Of a DNA stretch of 64,000 nucleotides, positions 1 through 11,933 are shown one piece after another (the first letter of the stretch is position 1; each line of letters begins with the position of its first letter). Where the stretch lies: contig CM055110.1 of NCBI GenBank assembly GCA_029204225.1, forward strand, positions 1-64,000. The letters are read 5' to 3'. A program made the translations under genes and the position numbers. Source of the stretch: Diphasiastrum complanatum (lineage: Eukaryota; Streptophyta; Lycopodiopsida; Lycopodiales; Lycopodiaceae). A model generated the notes under the pieces. The model made no database searches. It was not told the origin of the DNA and was given only the letters and a program-made list of their open reading frames with translations.

Positions 1-680
1 GAACGAATTTCTATGTTGGTCACATGATAAGTCTTAGAAGCTTTCCCACACAAGCATATGGTCATAATGAAACTCTTCCCAATCATATGGTACTATTGAA
101 ATATGCTATGTGCCATTTTAGAATTTAATAAGTAGGGAAAAGGGATGCATAGGCCTTTTCATTTGTGTACTTGGCTCAAGAACCCTAACATCATTTTAAG
201 GAACGAGTGTTTATTTAGGCCTTGTTGACATGTGATATTCTTGTATTTGTTGACACTTTAAGTAATTATTACGAAGGGCTTTCTAGATTTTAGAGCCATG
301 GCTCTAAGTGCAGTGGATCCGATGTAAAAGTTAGAACTTTATTTCAATAGGCCAAAGCTATTATGGGCTTTACGGCATAATGCCCTCGAGCATGAGGATG
401 CATGCAATTGTGATTGATTCTGATTAAATCATAACAATAGTAAACATGCATAGTTTAATCATTATATTAGTGTAAAGAACACAAGTAAACACTAAGAAAT
501 ATAAATTATTTGATGTACTTTTCTCACTAATGGCTAAAGTAGCAGGAACCAAGAATTAGTGCTTTTTAATTCGAATACTCCCGCTGGAACTGGTTTTAGG
601 GGGAATTACTCATTTTGAATTTGGCACCGTCGCTTTTGGTTTGAAATTTTTCTACTCCAGCTAATGTCGTCTCTAGTGTC

Positions 681-689
681 TTTATAAAT
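681..689 (+). promoter_or_regulatory. Possible TATA box of S1-like gene copy 1
   Basis: A tttataaat motif lies about 40 bases before the CT tract and about 120 before the ATG at 810. The matching site in copy 2 (near 15201) reads tttatacga and is degraded. Seen by motif only. Confidence 0.35.
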
Positions 690-724
690 CAAGTACAAAA
701 AGGTAAAGCACGCTCTCTTGTCTG

Positions 725-809
725 TTTGTCTCTCTGTCTCTCTCTCTCTCTCTCTGTCTCTCTCTCGCTCGCTCTGTGCCGCGCGCGCTCTCTCTCTCTC
801 TCTCTCTCT
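725..809. repeat. Imperfect (CT)n microsatellite touching the start codon
   Basis: A CT-rich tract interrupted by gtct, cgct and gcgcgcgc ends directly at the ATG at 810. The same place in copy 2 holds a pure 151-base CT tract, so the tract predates the duplication and expanded in one copy. In plants such a position is typically a pyrimidine-rich 5' leader. Confidence 0.9.
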
Positions 810-1151
810 ATGGCGATCATTCACTTATTCTCTATGTTTGCCACCTTGTTTCTACTTCAGGTGTCTTTAGCTTCGTCTCTAGACGCTTCCTTTAGCGTAA
901 CAAACCTATGTGATGATTTCATAACAGCGAGTTGTTCAGATGGGACTAAATCTTTGGGCGTCCATGTGGTGCGCAGTGGTCTCAGTTTGTCGTATAATTT
1001 CACTGCAACTGAACAAACCGAATATATCTGTGATTTCACAAGAAGGGAGGGCATTACATTGCAGGCAGCCAACCTGCAGATATGGACTTGGAAATTGAAC
1101 TTGGACGTAAGGCTTAACCTTCTTTCTCCGCTAATTCTTTTGATTGCATAG
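810..1151 (+). CDS. Small secreted protein like plant self-incompatibility S1 (SPH) family, probably frame-disrupted
   Basis: The ATG at 810 is the first after the CT tract and opens a 113-residue frame. Residues 1-20 form a hydrophobic signal peptide (IHLFSMFATLFLLQ). The mature part shows the S1 pattern: VTNLC near residue 30, a Cys followed by SLGVHVV, then YICDF near residue 67. Family members are usually 120-150 residues and end in a Cys-x-Trp...Cys block. Here that block (WSETCS then a stop) lies at 1142-1183 in another frame. S1-family proteins are small secreted ligands or unknowns; the poppy member acts in pollen rejection. The shifted C-terminus, shared with copy 2, suggests a pseudogene or an unusual short form. 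A GT donor-like gtaagg at 1106 could instead mark splicing. Confidence 0.5.
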   Translation: MAIIHLFSMFATLFLLQVSLASSLDASFSVTNLCDDFITASCSDGTKSLGVHVVRSGLSLSYNFTATEQTEYICDFTRREGITLQAANLQIWTWKLNLDVRLNLLSPLILLIA

Positions 1152-1189
1152 CTAAAGTGTCATGGTCTGAGACTTGCTCGTGATTTTGG

Positions 1190-3340
1190 AATATTAAATT
1201 ACAGATTGCAAAAATCTAAAATGAATGCGCATTCCCTCGTTTGCCACGCAAGGACCTCTGAAGCTCCGCTGGCACAGTCATTGCTGGCTTCCACTGGACA
1301 TTCGTGCTCCTGAACTCTCGATGTACAGCTCAGGACTTCTTCCTGTCTTGCTGTCCAGCATCCTATTTACGCCTCCTAAGTTGCCTCCCTAGCTGTAAAT
1401 GATCCTTGTATCTTTGTCATGTGTTATCAACTGCCGATAGCCTGTGTCATTAAAGGTTATAATCCCAGCGTTCAGTCGATGCGTTTAACAAAGTGTGGCT
1501 CCCTTTTTTCACTCAACCGCTGTGTTGTCATTCCACCCAGAAGTCAGGTAATGTCCACATCCCCACGACGTCTTAATTAGGTAAGTATGTCTTGCGATTG
1601 CTACACGTGCATTCTGCAGGCTAATGGTCTGTCTTTGGTTTTCCATTCGAATTACACTGGACATGGACTTAGCATAAAACAAATAGCAAATCCGCTGCTG
1701 CAACTTGCATCAAGTATAGGATTTTTAGCCAGAGAAACCTAATACAAGAATAGACATGGTCTGTCTGAAGTGTGCCACTATCTTGTCGTACTCTTAATTT
1801 CTATTTGTTTATAGATTGACGTCTTTTGCAATCTAAGTTATGATAAAGTTAGAATCTATAAAACCTTGGCAGTACCAGCAATGTCAATGGAGCTTGGAGA
1901 ATGCCTACGTTGTTATGAGTATCTATTTGCTACCTTTGACAGCATGAAGGAAATCCGAATCTAGACTGGGTTGTCAAACCAACTGGAATCTGGTTACTAT
2001 ACAAAAACGGTAGGGAGGGAAGTTTTGTGCCTTGGATGTGATGCACAAGTCGATTGTTGACGATGCAAAGGTGATCTTCAACTTTGTGATATTATTTTTG
2101 TGTAGTTAAACTATACAATTGTTGTTCTTTTTGTCCTCAGCGTGCCTTAGGTAGATAGTGTACCATTCAATATTCAATGTTAAGATTCTGAGGTAAGCAT
2201 TGTAAGAACCAGAAAGCCCAGTTCAATCAAGGTTAACATCACTATTAGCGTATAGAGTAAACACTACTGCCTGCTTGGTACATTCTCTGCATATTGACGA
2301 TACTTTTTTTAACTATTTCACCGGCAATGTTGTTTTAACTTTTTATCTGGCTATGTGCGTATTTCAACCTGGCATATAATTAGACACAAGGCTTATATCA
2401 TAGGTTGTAATATCTTAGCTGTACTTGTTTGTTGGCAGGTCTTATCGCTACCATGATTGGATTTACGCCTAGAGTAAACGAGTACTCATCTAGATAATCA
2501 AGCAAATGATTAGGTTAACGGAATTCTAAGAACATGAGATTCCTATTTAGGTGTTGGGATTCATTTTTCTTCTCCGAATAAAACAAAAACCTCGTGGTGT
2601 CATACCACAAAGGCCTTTCCATACTTGTTAAATCGTTGGATTGATAAAGGAGATCTCTTTTATTACAATTTTATCTTCGAGATACAAACAAATGCATTTA
2701 GTTGCTTTTTTGCTAAAGAGGTGGTTATGGGTAAGTTCAGTTATGGTGAGATTCATTTGTTTTCTTTTAACGTTTTAAGTTGCAAGAGGTTACACTATCA
2801 CATCCACTACCACAAAAGTAAATAACATTTTTTACAATTGTACAATTAAGATTGCACATAATAGGTGATCTTCTTTTGATGATAATTTCTTACAAAGAAT
2901 TTAATAGTTGGCCACTAAATATGCTCGCCATTTTGGAATTTTGGTCAAAAAGAAACAAATTTCAAAAAGTCAGCTCATGTTGGCAATGCTCCTCAAATAT
3001 TCACAACTCTTATTCACAATAATAATGATAAGTACTCATAATATTTTAGTAAACACGATCAATATTCACAAGTAATCAAGGTCAATATATATTATGATAA
3101 CGATTAGCATTCACAATAATCATGATTAATATTAAAGCTATTCACTTTTTAGTATTCATAATTTTAGATAATTAATGCCAACCATCAAGCATGTAGACTT
3201 CAAGACACATCATTGGAAACTCGATCAATTCTTCATCCAATATATAAAATAATTTGGATACATCCTCCATAAGAAGACACTATCATTTACAATACAAATA
3301 GATCCTCAGAGAAATTTGGTTGTCATTTTTCTAGATTCGA
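1190..3340. other. Non-coding stretch
   Basis: No convincing gene was seen. The only notable structure is AT-rich, loosely repeated ATTCACAAT/AATAATGAT-like words at about 2995-3165. Short open frames here have no family features. Confidence 0.5.
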
Positions 3341-3379
3341 GCATGCAAGGGCACAATAAGAAGACAAACATTGTGGAAT

Positions 3380-4207
3380 CAAGCAGGCACCAATGATATG
3401 TCCTAAATACTTGAGTCTTGTTTGAAAGAACTCACATTTAGACTCAGCATAAAGCTTTGTCTATCTTAGATTATCTAAGACTATAAGCAAATGTGCCTCA
3501 TGATCCTCAAGAGTCTTACTGTCAAACAATATGTCATCTAAAAATACCATGAGAAACTTTCCCAGATATGGACAGAGAATATCGTTCATCATTTGTTGAA
3601 AGGTTGTCGGGGCATTAGTTAGACCAAATGGTAAAACTAAAAATTCATAATGGTCATACCTAGAACAAGAACCAGGTTTGAAAACATCCCCCTCATGTAT
3701 CCTAATTTGATGGTACCCCAACCTAAGGTCCAAGTTGGTGAAATACTAACCACCATTCAATCGGTCCATTAAGTCGTCCATCCGAGGTAAGGGATAATGG
3801 TTCTTAATTGTCATTTTATTAAGCTTTTTGTAATTGACACAGAGATTAATACCACCGTCTTTCTTGCCGGTTAACAAAATAGAAGCTCCCCAAGGGGATT
3901 TACTAGGCCTTATATGGCCCTTACATAACATCTCCTTACGTTGGCTAGCAACTTTATCTTCTTCCTTCAGGCTCATCTTGTAAGGAAAAAGTGAGACAAG
4001 GGAGCTGTCGGGGAGAGGATCTATGTGATGGTCTACTCCCCGTGAGGGAGGAAGACCCTCAGGCAACTGCTCAAGGAATATATCATTATATTCCTCCCTA
4101 ATTCTTTTAAAGATTTTGCCCTCAGACGAAGAATCTAGATTAACATTAGAAAAAGACAATGCTCTAGGAAAAGACGATATATCATTATGAGTTCTAAAAG
4201 CATCCAT
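3380..4207 (-). pseudogene. Gypsy reverse transcriptase fragment
   Basis: The upstream half (4207-3746) shows [16 protein letters not shown] and [14 protein letters not shown], the entry to the Gypsy RT fingers. After a stop near 3746 the next frame gives LDLRLGYHQIRI, LPFGLTNAPTTFQ and FLDDIL, where the catalytic box normally reads YxDDIL or VxDDIL. Another frame near 3400 continues with LKYLGHIIG, the end of the RT thumb region. At least one stop and one frameshift break it. Confidence 0.85.
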
Positions 4208-4416
4208 GTACGATTCATTTTTCAGATAACATAAATACGAATGATACTCAGAATCCAGAATACATTGATTAGCATCATGAGCAGTTACAAATGGTACATC
4301 AGGCTCATCGCCTTAAAGGCAAACCAATGACTCATTATGCAACAAAGAAATACTATGAGATACATAATCCTTTTTTAAGGACTCATTCCTAGCATAAAAC
4401 CACTTTTTACCTAGGA

Positions 4417-4716
4417 TTAGAAATCAAGATTCATAACATGAAAAGATAAGCTATCTATATAGTTTTGAATCCTCAATGGCGCGTGGGGGACTAAGTGGTC
4501 CCAGACTTGCTGCTCCCCACCAACTGCCATTCTAAGCATGTATTTGTGGTCACTTGGTGCGGTTGCCAACTGCAGTTTTTGCTCCAATTTAGCATTAATA
4601 AAATTACACGTAGAACTGTTGTAAAAAAGAACACTCACGGGTTCGCTACCTATGAACCCACTCATACGAATGAGGTAGTGAGGTCCAAAAATCATAGTGT
4701 TAAAACAACAATCCAT
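4417..4716 (-). pseudogene. Gypsy aspartic protease fragment, active site lost
   Basis: The frame has the layout of a Gypsy retropepsin (hydrophobic strand, active-site loop, then CNFINAKL like the usual ThNFIs). The active-site triplet that should read DSG is replaced by YNSS, so it cannot be catalytic. It lies between Gag and RT of relic 1. Confidence 0.6.
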
Positions 4717-4764
4717 ACAAATTATTTTATCTTTTAACGATACATCAATACAAGAAATAGAAGA

Positions 4765-5544
4765 TCAATTACCTAGTGCCTTAAAGGAGCAGCCACCCTT
4801 CTTCCGTCTCTTCGGACAGTCCTTGGAAAGGTGCCCCTTCTCCATATAGGAGAAACACAACCCGTCGCCTTTGGCCTTATCAAAGTCAACTCTCTCCAAA
4901 CAAGGGCACTTCTTTTTCTTTTCTAAAGGGGAATCTTCACCGACCAGTTTATCCTTGCCCTTTTTGAAAGGAGGGCCCGTAGAGGGTTTGTCTTTGACTT
5001 TGGGCTTTTGCTGCTCTTTGCGGGTCATAGTGTGCGTGTCTTCATAAATCGGAGTGAAACGCACGGCATCCTTTAAGGAATGCGGCTGATTACGATGGAC
5101 CACCAACTAATATTTTTTAGGCAAACCCAAAATGAAAAGCAGCTTAAGGAGCACTCTATCTATGCGGTTAAAAGACTGTGAAGCAACCTCTTGGAAGTCT
5201 TGCAAGTAGACGTCCAAGGGCTTTGTCCCCATTTGTGGCAAATCGACAATAATATTTAAAATCGCCAAGGATAGGCATAAAGGCAGGCTTAAAGGCTGCC
5301 TGGAAGTCATCCCAAGTAGTTGGGACCGTAGCTCAATCTTTAATATCCTACCACCATGAATATGCTTTACTGCGTAAAAACATGATGCCTGTCGAAATAC
5401 ACGAGCTATCTGGTAGGTCGTCCATGGAGAAATGAGAAGTCTATCAATCAAGCCAAGCCAACACAACATCTTGGTGTCTATCCTTTTTCTCTCCGGTAAA
5501 AAATTCCGGAGTAAGTCAACGTCCCTCCTTTTTCCCCTCCCCAA
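4765..5544 (-). pseudogene. Gypsy Gag with degraded zinc knuckle
   Basis: The upper part (5544-5107) ends in a capsid-like helix, RIDRVLLKLLFILGLP. The lower part (5106-4765) is Lys-rich and contains CFSYMEKGHLSKDC, a CCHC zinc knuckle whose second Cys is Tyr. A stop separates the two parts. This is the nucleocapsid and capsid region of relic 1. Confidence 0.65.
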
Positions 5545-6559
5545 AGCTCCTCTCTAGCCTCATACAAAAAGGACAGGTGGGACCTGAGAAAGGCCCCATT
5601 TGTCGCTTCTAGGGCTTTCTTACCATGTGGGGCCACCAAATGGTGCCACATGGCCTATGGACCTCAAAGGTTTATAAAAATTAACTAAGGCCCATTCTCC
5701 GACCTCCAACACCAACGTAATGTACTGCAGCTCCTCTCCTACCTTGGGCGATCTGTAGGTACAGAGGAGGACCAAAGAGGTACAAATCTTGAAAGGACAG
5801 CCATTCAAAGTATAAGTTTTGGATTTACTTCATTAATCTTCTAACAAGATTTAAGCTTATCAATATTATGGTTTGCAACTTAAAGCTAACTTTAAAGCTA
5901 AGTGGGGAGGCGCACCATCTCCTTCCCCCACTTGTCAGAGTTATAAAGTTGAGAGGGTACATGGGGAAGCGTGATGCCTCGTCACCTCTATTATGTTGCA
6001 TCACAAGTACCACCACTTGCAGAGGGTACAACAATCCCCCCACTTTACAAATCTGGACCACGGAAGAATGAGGCGCCACGCGCTGCACTGCTTGCATAGT
6101 ATCAGAAAGAACACAAGAGAGGTAAGATAATTCAACATCCCCCACCCCCCGTAGGTCCATGGATTGCCTGATGCAGTATCCGTATGGAGAGACGGATTGA
6201 AACTATGGGACTGCATGCATAAGGAGGCAGTACATAGGTCCCAAAGGAGGCACATCCAATACTTTAAACAAAATGTTTAAAGTGGATTGTTATTTTTTCA
6301 AAACTAAAATCAATCCATAAAAGAATCATTTCTTTAAAATAAGTCAAAGGTAAAGCTTAAAGTTTCCAAGTAGCTTTAAGCCAACCAATTACGTTGTGCT
6401 CTACCGCAATTATTGACATTTATATTTTGCTATACTTAATCTGATAAAAGCTCTTTTGTTCTGCGTTCAAATTTGTTTCATATTGCTATACTTATTTTCA
6501 TTATGTCTGACTTTCTTGTTGCTCAATCTATTAATCTGTTCTTAGCTATTGACGACTAA

Positions 6560-7262
6560 TATTCCTATCAAGCACGGTCGTGCTGGCAACACGTGACCAC
6601 TTAGGATGGTGACACGTGGCACCCAAACATATTGATAATGCCAGACCTGCGTCATGGCCCTTGTGAGGCCATCACTAAACGGCGTACCGTTATGGTACAT
6701 AACTCCCTGCCACTTCATCCAAAAATATTTTGGTTAATGGCAATGGGAAGTGATCCTTTACAGTAAACAAATTAAGTTTGCGGTAATAGGTTGCCAATCA
6801 TCTTGGGTGACTATAACTATAGGGCTTAACCGAAGTGTATAGTCGATAGTATATATAAATCCCAACGTTACCAGTTTTTTAATCTCTGCCCTAACTTGTT
6901 ATGCATGCTTCAGATTCATTCAATACCATTGTGGACGCAAATTGGTCGTGCATCAATGATAACGTCAATTGCATGCTCATAGATCTCGTTACCACTGGAA
7001 TGGTCATTGTGGCTTTTGGCCTTGCATCATTTGTAGTCCTTGTTGACAAGGTGCTGGCTATTGTTGCATTTGCGGCTGTGGTGGTTGTTGTTGATGCATC
7101 TGCACTGCAAATGCCCCCGTGGTTGTCACAGTCTGTAATCTTCCACAATCATTTGTCCAATGACTGTACGTATTACAAATAGTGTAGTACCATGAGCCAC
7201 TAGGACATTCATTAATGTAATGTCCCTCTTGATTGCAGTTTCAGCAACGTACATTTTCTTGT
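6560..7262 (-). mobile_element. Ty3/Gypsy retrotransposon relic 2
   Basis: A second, more decayed Gypsy piece. A zinc knuckle at 7246-7205 reads C-x-N-CNQEGHYINEC with a stop inside. About 250 bases further down the minus strand an RT N-terminus follows (6990-6690): HAIDVIIDARPI, then KLVTLGFIYTID, LSPIVIV and VKDHFPLPL. The protease is almost wholly deleted. It differs in sequence from relic 1, so it is a separate insertion. Confidence 0.6.
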
Positions 7263-7424
7263 CTGAATTCAATGGTAACTACGTCATTATTTCAAACAAC
7301 CGTGTGTTCCTTATCCTTCCCTTCTTCTTATGTTTTTTGGATTTCTTGCCCTCATGAGAAGAAGAAGAGCTATATGGAACTAAAAGACACTAAATCTATC
7401 TTGGAGTCGAAATCGGACAAATCA

Positions 7425-7935
7425 CTTCCTGTATGGTGTTTCAATCATAGCAAATGGCGTCTTGGAGATTCTTGCATCATGGTTGATATCTTTAATATTT
7501 GCTGTTTAAATTAATCTATTGTCACACATGTTCTTGAGTGTCTACCTTTCACTTGCGAACTTGGTCTGCATTTGTCTCTTGCCAAGTGGAGGCTTGGATG
7601 ATGAGATATCATGACATGGGGCCAGTCTTGCCTTTGTAAATATGCCATTTTATTTTGAGCAATTCATCAGATCCAATGCCATGATAGGCCGAAAATGGAT
7701 GTAATTTTCATTAATATTTTTCAAATATGATAGAATCTTAGCTTCAAGAAAATTGATTATAGAGATATCATGCACTTTGTTGGAGAGAACTTCATCTATG
7801 ATTTATTTATTAATATAGTATATATAATTATCATTTTGCAAGAGAGAGAAGTAGTGCTATTCATATGATTTAATGATACAAAAGGCAAAATGATGGTTAT
7901 GTGAAAATATATTGGTTATCAACTGATATTTTGGT
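7425..7935. repeat. Dispersed repeat R1, copy 1
   Basis: About 500 bases closely match 53107-53605 in the same orientation. The part from about 7790 also matches 22180-22047 in reverse. Its right end runs into the TIR-like sequence at 7912. No open frame spans it. Its class is unknown. Confidence 0.8.
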
Positions 7936-8071
7936 TTTACTTTGACATCTAGTAACATCAAATATTTTTCTAATATCAGTGTTTTTAATATTTCAAATTA
8001 CTATTACCTTTGGCTACTAATATATTTGCATGACTTTATGTTCTAAGAAAGAACATATTGTGAAAATATAG

Positions 8072-8772
8072 TGTGAAAGTACTGTACTTTAGGACCATAA
8101 ATGGATCTACAAAAGATCCACAAGAGTGATTGGATGCTTGCTTAACAATCTATCAAAAAACTAGACACAAAAAAGTTGATCTAGATTGGCAGTTTGACAA
8201 ACAACAAGCATTAACAATCAAAAGCATTGATCAACATTGAAATCCGAGCCCACACGTGTGTACTACAGACTGTAGTACGGACTTCAACCTGAGAAACAAG
8301 TAGAGATTGATTTGGTTTCATTTGGATCACAAAAACTTAATGTACATAGTGAACTAGCTTGAGATTGCCAATGAGCTCCAAAAATTTTCTATCTTCTCAG
8401 TATGGAGAGAGGGAATACATAGCAAATTCGACTTCCTTCTTGAAGTTAGGTGGATTTCCAGCATGTAATAAGGAAGTTAACTCACTCTCCTTGACCTAAA
8501 ATGAAACCCTAGTCTATTTCCTAGAGTCATGCTTGGTAGATAGCTAGTTGGTCAAATTTTCACCTTAAATCTAGGATTTAGGTCCTATAAACTAGGAATC
8601 ACTACCAAAATGACATGACCAACCTATGGACTTGACCTAGCCTATATTAGGATGGGTTTCCCACGTGGCATCATGGCCTCACATGTGTGGGACCCACTTG
8701 TGTACACAATTTACACTATTCTACATGGTTTTTGATCAAGCTAGATTCGCCAATTTTTGGCAATTCTTCACA
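8072..8772 (-). repeat. 3' LTR of element A
   Basis: A 701-base LTR nearly identical to 11934-12635 and to the element B LTRs. It contains the palindrome CACACGTGTG at 8251-8260. The adjacent 8773-8785 reads, on the minus strand, as the purine-rich primer aaatttgaggag. Confidence 0.92.
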
Positions 8773-8828
8773 CTCCTCAAATTTAGCTTGATCTATTTAC
8801 AACTCTCTTGATAGATCAATGAAAGCTT

Positions 8829-9035
8829 TTAGAAGTGTCTTAAAAATCCAGCTACAAAGAAGGAACTTTTGAGACTCCAATAGAGAATGATGTCCATGAA
8901 GGATCTTTCACCACCTCTTAGAGGATCCCTTACAAGATGTTCCATGAATGTGTCTATATACATGTAGCACACTTCAAAACTAAACATCATGCCAAGCCAT
9001 GGATTCCAAGGCATTTTGTGCACTTGAAGATACAT
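8829..9035 (-). CDS. Small second frame of element A, unrecognised
   Basis: A 68-residue frame starts at the ATG at 9035, overlapping the end of the long frame, and runs towards the 3' LTR. It contains WNPWLGMMFSFEVCYMYID and ends in VAGFLRHF. The same frame stays open in element B (60524-60730) with two substitutions. No family was recognised; it may be a remnant of lost pol sequence or simply a conserved leader. Confidence 0.3.
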   Translation of the reverse strand: MYLQVHKMPWNPWLGMMFSFEVCYMYIDTFMEHLVRDPLRGGERSFMDIILYWSLKSSFFVAGFLRHF

Positions 9036-9081
9036 CAATTAAAATATTAAGTGCATAAATTATGCTGCCAAAGACAACTTG

Positions 9082-11135
9082 TCATGCTTGATCCATATGA
9101 TTGAGCCTAGATGGCTCCATCTTGATACTCAAGGTTCTTCTTGGAGTTTTCGGGTCTTGAGCTTGCTCCTCCACTTGACTTGACTCCAAACCATCAATGA
9201 ATTGAATAAGGTGTTGATCCAAAGGTGCTTCTTCAAGTTTACAAATCTTCCACTCTTGAAAGATCACATTTCCACCATCGACAAATTCTTTGGCTGAAAA
9301 CAAGTAGATTCTACAATCTCTACTTGAAGAGCAAAACACTACCATTATTCCTATCATTGAAATAGGATAATCTTTGGTCCTTACATTGGAATGATCATGC
9401 TCAAAGCATGTGGACCCAAAGATTTCCAATACAAATGATGTTTCATCTTTTATGACACTATTCAAACTATTACAAAAATAGTTATCCAACGAAATTGCTT
9501 TATCAACAACAAATGTAGATTTCAAAGCATCCCATTTCATTGTCTTGTCATACAAAGTAATAAACACCATGAATATTAAAGGTAAGAAACAAGTCACCTC
9601 ATGTCTACTAATACTTTCCAAAAAGTATTCAAAGATAGTGAACTCTCCAATGCTCACCACCCTTGCAAGATGCACACTTGAATGGACAATTTGCATGCAA
9701 TTTGATGACTCGGCCATTGTCATTGAGAACTCCCTTGGAACTCTCATGCTTTGAGGCTGATCCTCAAGATCTTCCTCCTTTTGATGCTCCTCCTCAATGC
9801 AAGCAAGATCACACTTTGCCAAGATCTCCTCTTGAGTGATCTCCTCCTTTGCCAAGGTCAGTCTTTCAAAAGCAACACTAGCTTCCAACTTAAACAATCT
9901 TCCATGTTTAAATCCCTTTGCAATGCAAACATCATTCTTCGAGATGAAGCAAACACCATGCTTAAAGTGGACATCCAAACCACTCTCTAAGAGTAGACCA
10001 ACACTAAGCATATTCTTGTTGATTGATGGTACATAAAGGACATTTTCTAGATCCATGCATTTTGAGGATTCTAGATACAAAGAAATGGTGCCAACACCAT
10101 CTATCCTACACTCTTCATCATTTGCAGTAAAGACAAACTTTTTAGCATCATTGAATGAGTGTAAGGTTGAGAAAAAGTCCTTTTCACAAGACATGTGGGA
10201 GCTAGCCCCACTGTCGATCCACCAATTGTCTCTTGAATTGCTATTGCTTGTTGGTGAGGATGTAGATGCCATCAAGAATACATCTACTTCATCCTCCTCC
10301 TCCTCCTTTGCAAGGTTTCCTTGTTTGTCCTCCTCCACTTGTGCTCTTAGCCTCTTGTAGCATTCAGATGCATAATGCCCCTTCCTTCCACAAAAGAAGC
10401 ATTTTTGCTTTGACTTGTCCTTTGAGCTTGATGCATCATCCTCTTCTTTGGCCTCCTTTGGATGCTTCTTCTTTCCATTGGTCTTCTTTTTGCCCTTGAC
10501 TGAGAAATTGGCTTTCTCATCACCATCCTGCAAAGACAAGGAACTCATCCTAGATTTTGCATGGAGCATCCTACACTCTTCAGCCACTAATACACTGTGA
10601 AGTTTTTCTATAGTTGGCAAAGTGTCTTGGATGGCAAAACTTTGGACCAAATTTGCAAAGTCATCTCCTAGACCATTAAGGACAATTTTACTAGCTCTCC
10701 ATCATGAATCTTCTCTCCAATGGAAGCCAACTCCCTATTTAGAGACTTGATTCTGAGTACATAATCATGTGCACTCTCCTCACTTCTTCTCATGCTTTGC
10801 AAAATTTGATTTCTAAGCATAAGAACTCTAGAAGTGTTGCTAGACTCATAGATTGATTTTAAAGACTCCCAAGCCCCTTTAGCACTAGTACATGCTGATA
10901 CTTATCTCAACAAATCATTGCTCACATTCATCTTCACACAATGAAGTGCAAGCCTAGATCTCTTCTTGTATCTAGCTAACTCTTGTGCACCTAGAGGTTC
11001 ATCTTCATCTTCAATCAAGAACTCATAAAGGTCTTGGAGCACTAAGAGTGACTCCATTCTAACCTTCCAAATAGCATAATTTGTAGAATTCAACCTCTCA
11101 CTAGCTTCTAGAAGGTATGCTCCAGCAGATCCCAT
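9082..11135 (-). pseudogene. Gag-protease fusion with novel C-terminal region, element A copy
   Basis: This is the counterpart of the intact gene at 58423-60579. The start is taken at the ATG at 11135 (MGSAGAYLLEAS). A Glu codon is changed to TAA at about 10904 and one base is lost near 10687. From 10650 the frame is open to 9082, covering the end of Gag, the zinc knuckle CFFCGRKGHYASEC, the protease site WWIDSGASSHM and the whole unrecognised C-terminal region. Against element B it shows scattered substitutions but no break in that last part. Two disabling changes make this copy unable to give the full protein. Confidence 0.85.
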
Positions 11136-11921
11136 CTTACTAGTGACTTCTACAAACAAGAAATAGATTTGATTGACTTGAAACTCACAAAGGTCTCACA
11201 CTTGCAGTGTTTCACTCAAATTTGATTTCTAATCCAACAAATGGACTTATAATCATAGTTCTATCACTCCCTCACAAAGCTGGAATGAAGATAAGATGAA
11301 GTGAAAACTACTTTCAAACAAATCTTGCCAAGAAATGGATTTGATTGTCTCTAGAAACTCACTAAGGTCTCTCTCTTGTAGTTTTTCACTCAAATTAGAT
11401 TTCTAATCCAACAAATGGACTTATAATCTCAGTTCTAGCACTCCCTCACAAAGTTGGAATGAAGATAAGATGATGTGAAATCTACTTACAATCAAATCTT
11501 GCCAATTTTGGCTATTTTTGGACAAAAAAAATGACTTAATCTCTTTCTTCCTTCTTGGTGTACTTTCAAGACCTGTTTTTAACCTTAATAGGACTTGAAC
11601 TCAGCCTAGATTAATTAGATTCCTTGAAACAAATTCAAATCTAATCAATGGCAAATGATCTTGGTAGATTATCCCCACCAAAAATTACACCAATAGCTCA
11701 CAAATTGAATTTTTTTGGATCAAATGAATACCATGCATTAAATTCAGGTTCAGAGGTGCCCACACATGTGGAAAGTACGGATTTGGATCCCTACCAAGTT
11801 TGGGATCAAATCTCCTCACCAAATTCAAGATTCTAGCTTGCCCTCTCAATACTAGTTTTTAGCACCAAAACTTGCTAAAAATGGATTTGCATTAGATCAA
11901 TGGCTTATGCTCTTGTACTTG

Positions 11922-11933
11922 TCTCTGATACCA
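11922..11933 (-). other. Primer binding site of element A
   Basis: On the minus strand it reads tggtatcagaga directly inside the 5' LTR. Eleven of twelve bases match the complement of the initiator tRNA-Met 3' end (TGGTATCAGAGC). Confidence 0.85.

Larger units (their letters stand above)
1..1258. repeat. Segmental duplication, copy 1 (carries S1-like gene)
   Basis: This stretch matches 14173-15808 nearly end to end: the opening, the 5' flank, the CT tract, the gene and about 100 bases 3' of it. The right limit of similarity is near 1258. Copy 2 holds about 260 extra bases around 14430-14700. The left limit is cut by the window edge. The two copies flank the Gypsy relics and element A. Confidence 0.85.
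3345..6260 (-). mobile_element. Ty3/Gypsy retrotransposon relic 1
   Basis: On the minus strand the order is Gag with a zinc knuckle (5544-4765), protease (4716-4417) and reverse transcriptase (4207-3380), the canonical Gypsy order. All are broken. RNase H and integrase are missing below 3345, and no LTR was identified. 5600-6260 upstream of Gag has no clear domain and may be leader or LTR remains. Confidence 0.75.

Noticed and set aside
6070-6082. tggcgcc word as a Gypsy primer binding site
   Set aside because: Only seven bases fit, and no LTR end adjoins it.
6901-7182. Plus-strand hydrophobic frame as a membrane protein
   Set aside because: The minus strand carries Gypsy RT and zinc-knuckle motifs on both sides; the hydrophobic run is the reverse of a Thr/Ala-rich linker.
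9545-10600. Several plus-strand frames opposite the element A gene (Ser/Leu-rich)
   Set aside because: Mirror frames of a well-supported minus-strand Gag-protease gene; the same frames recur opposite element B.
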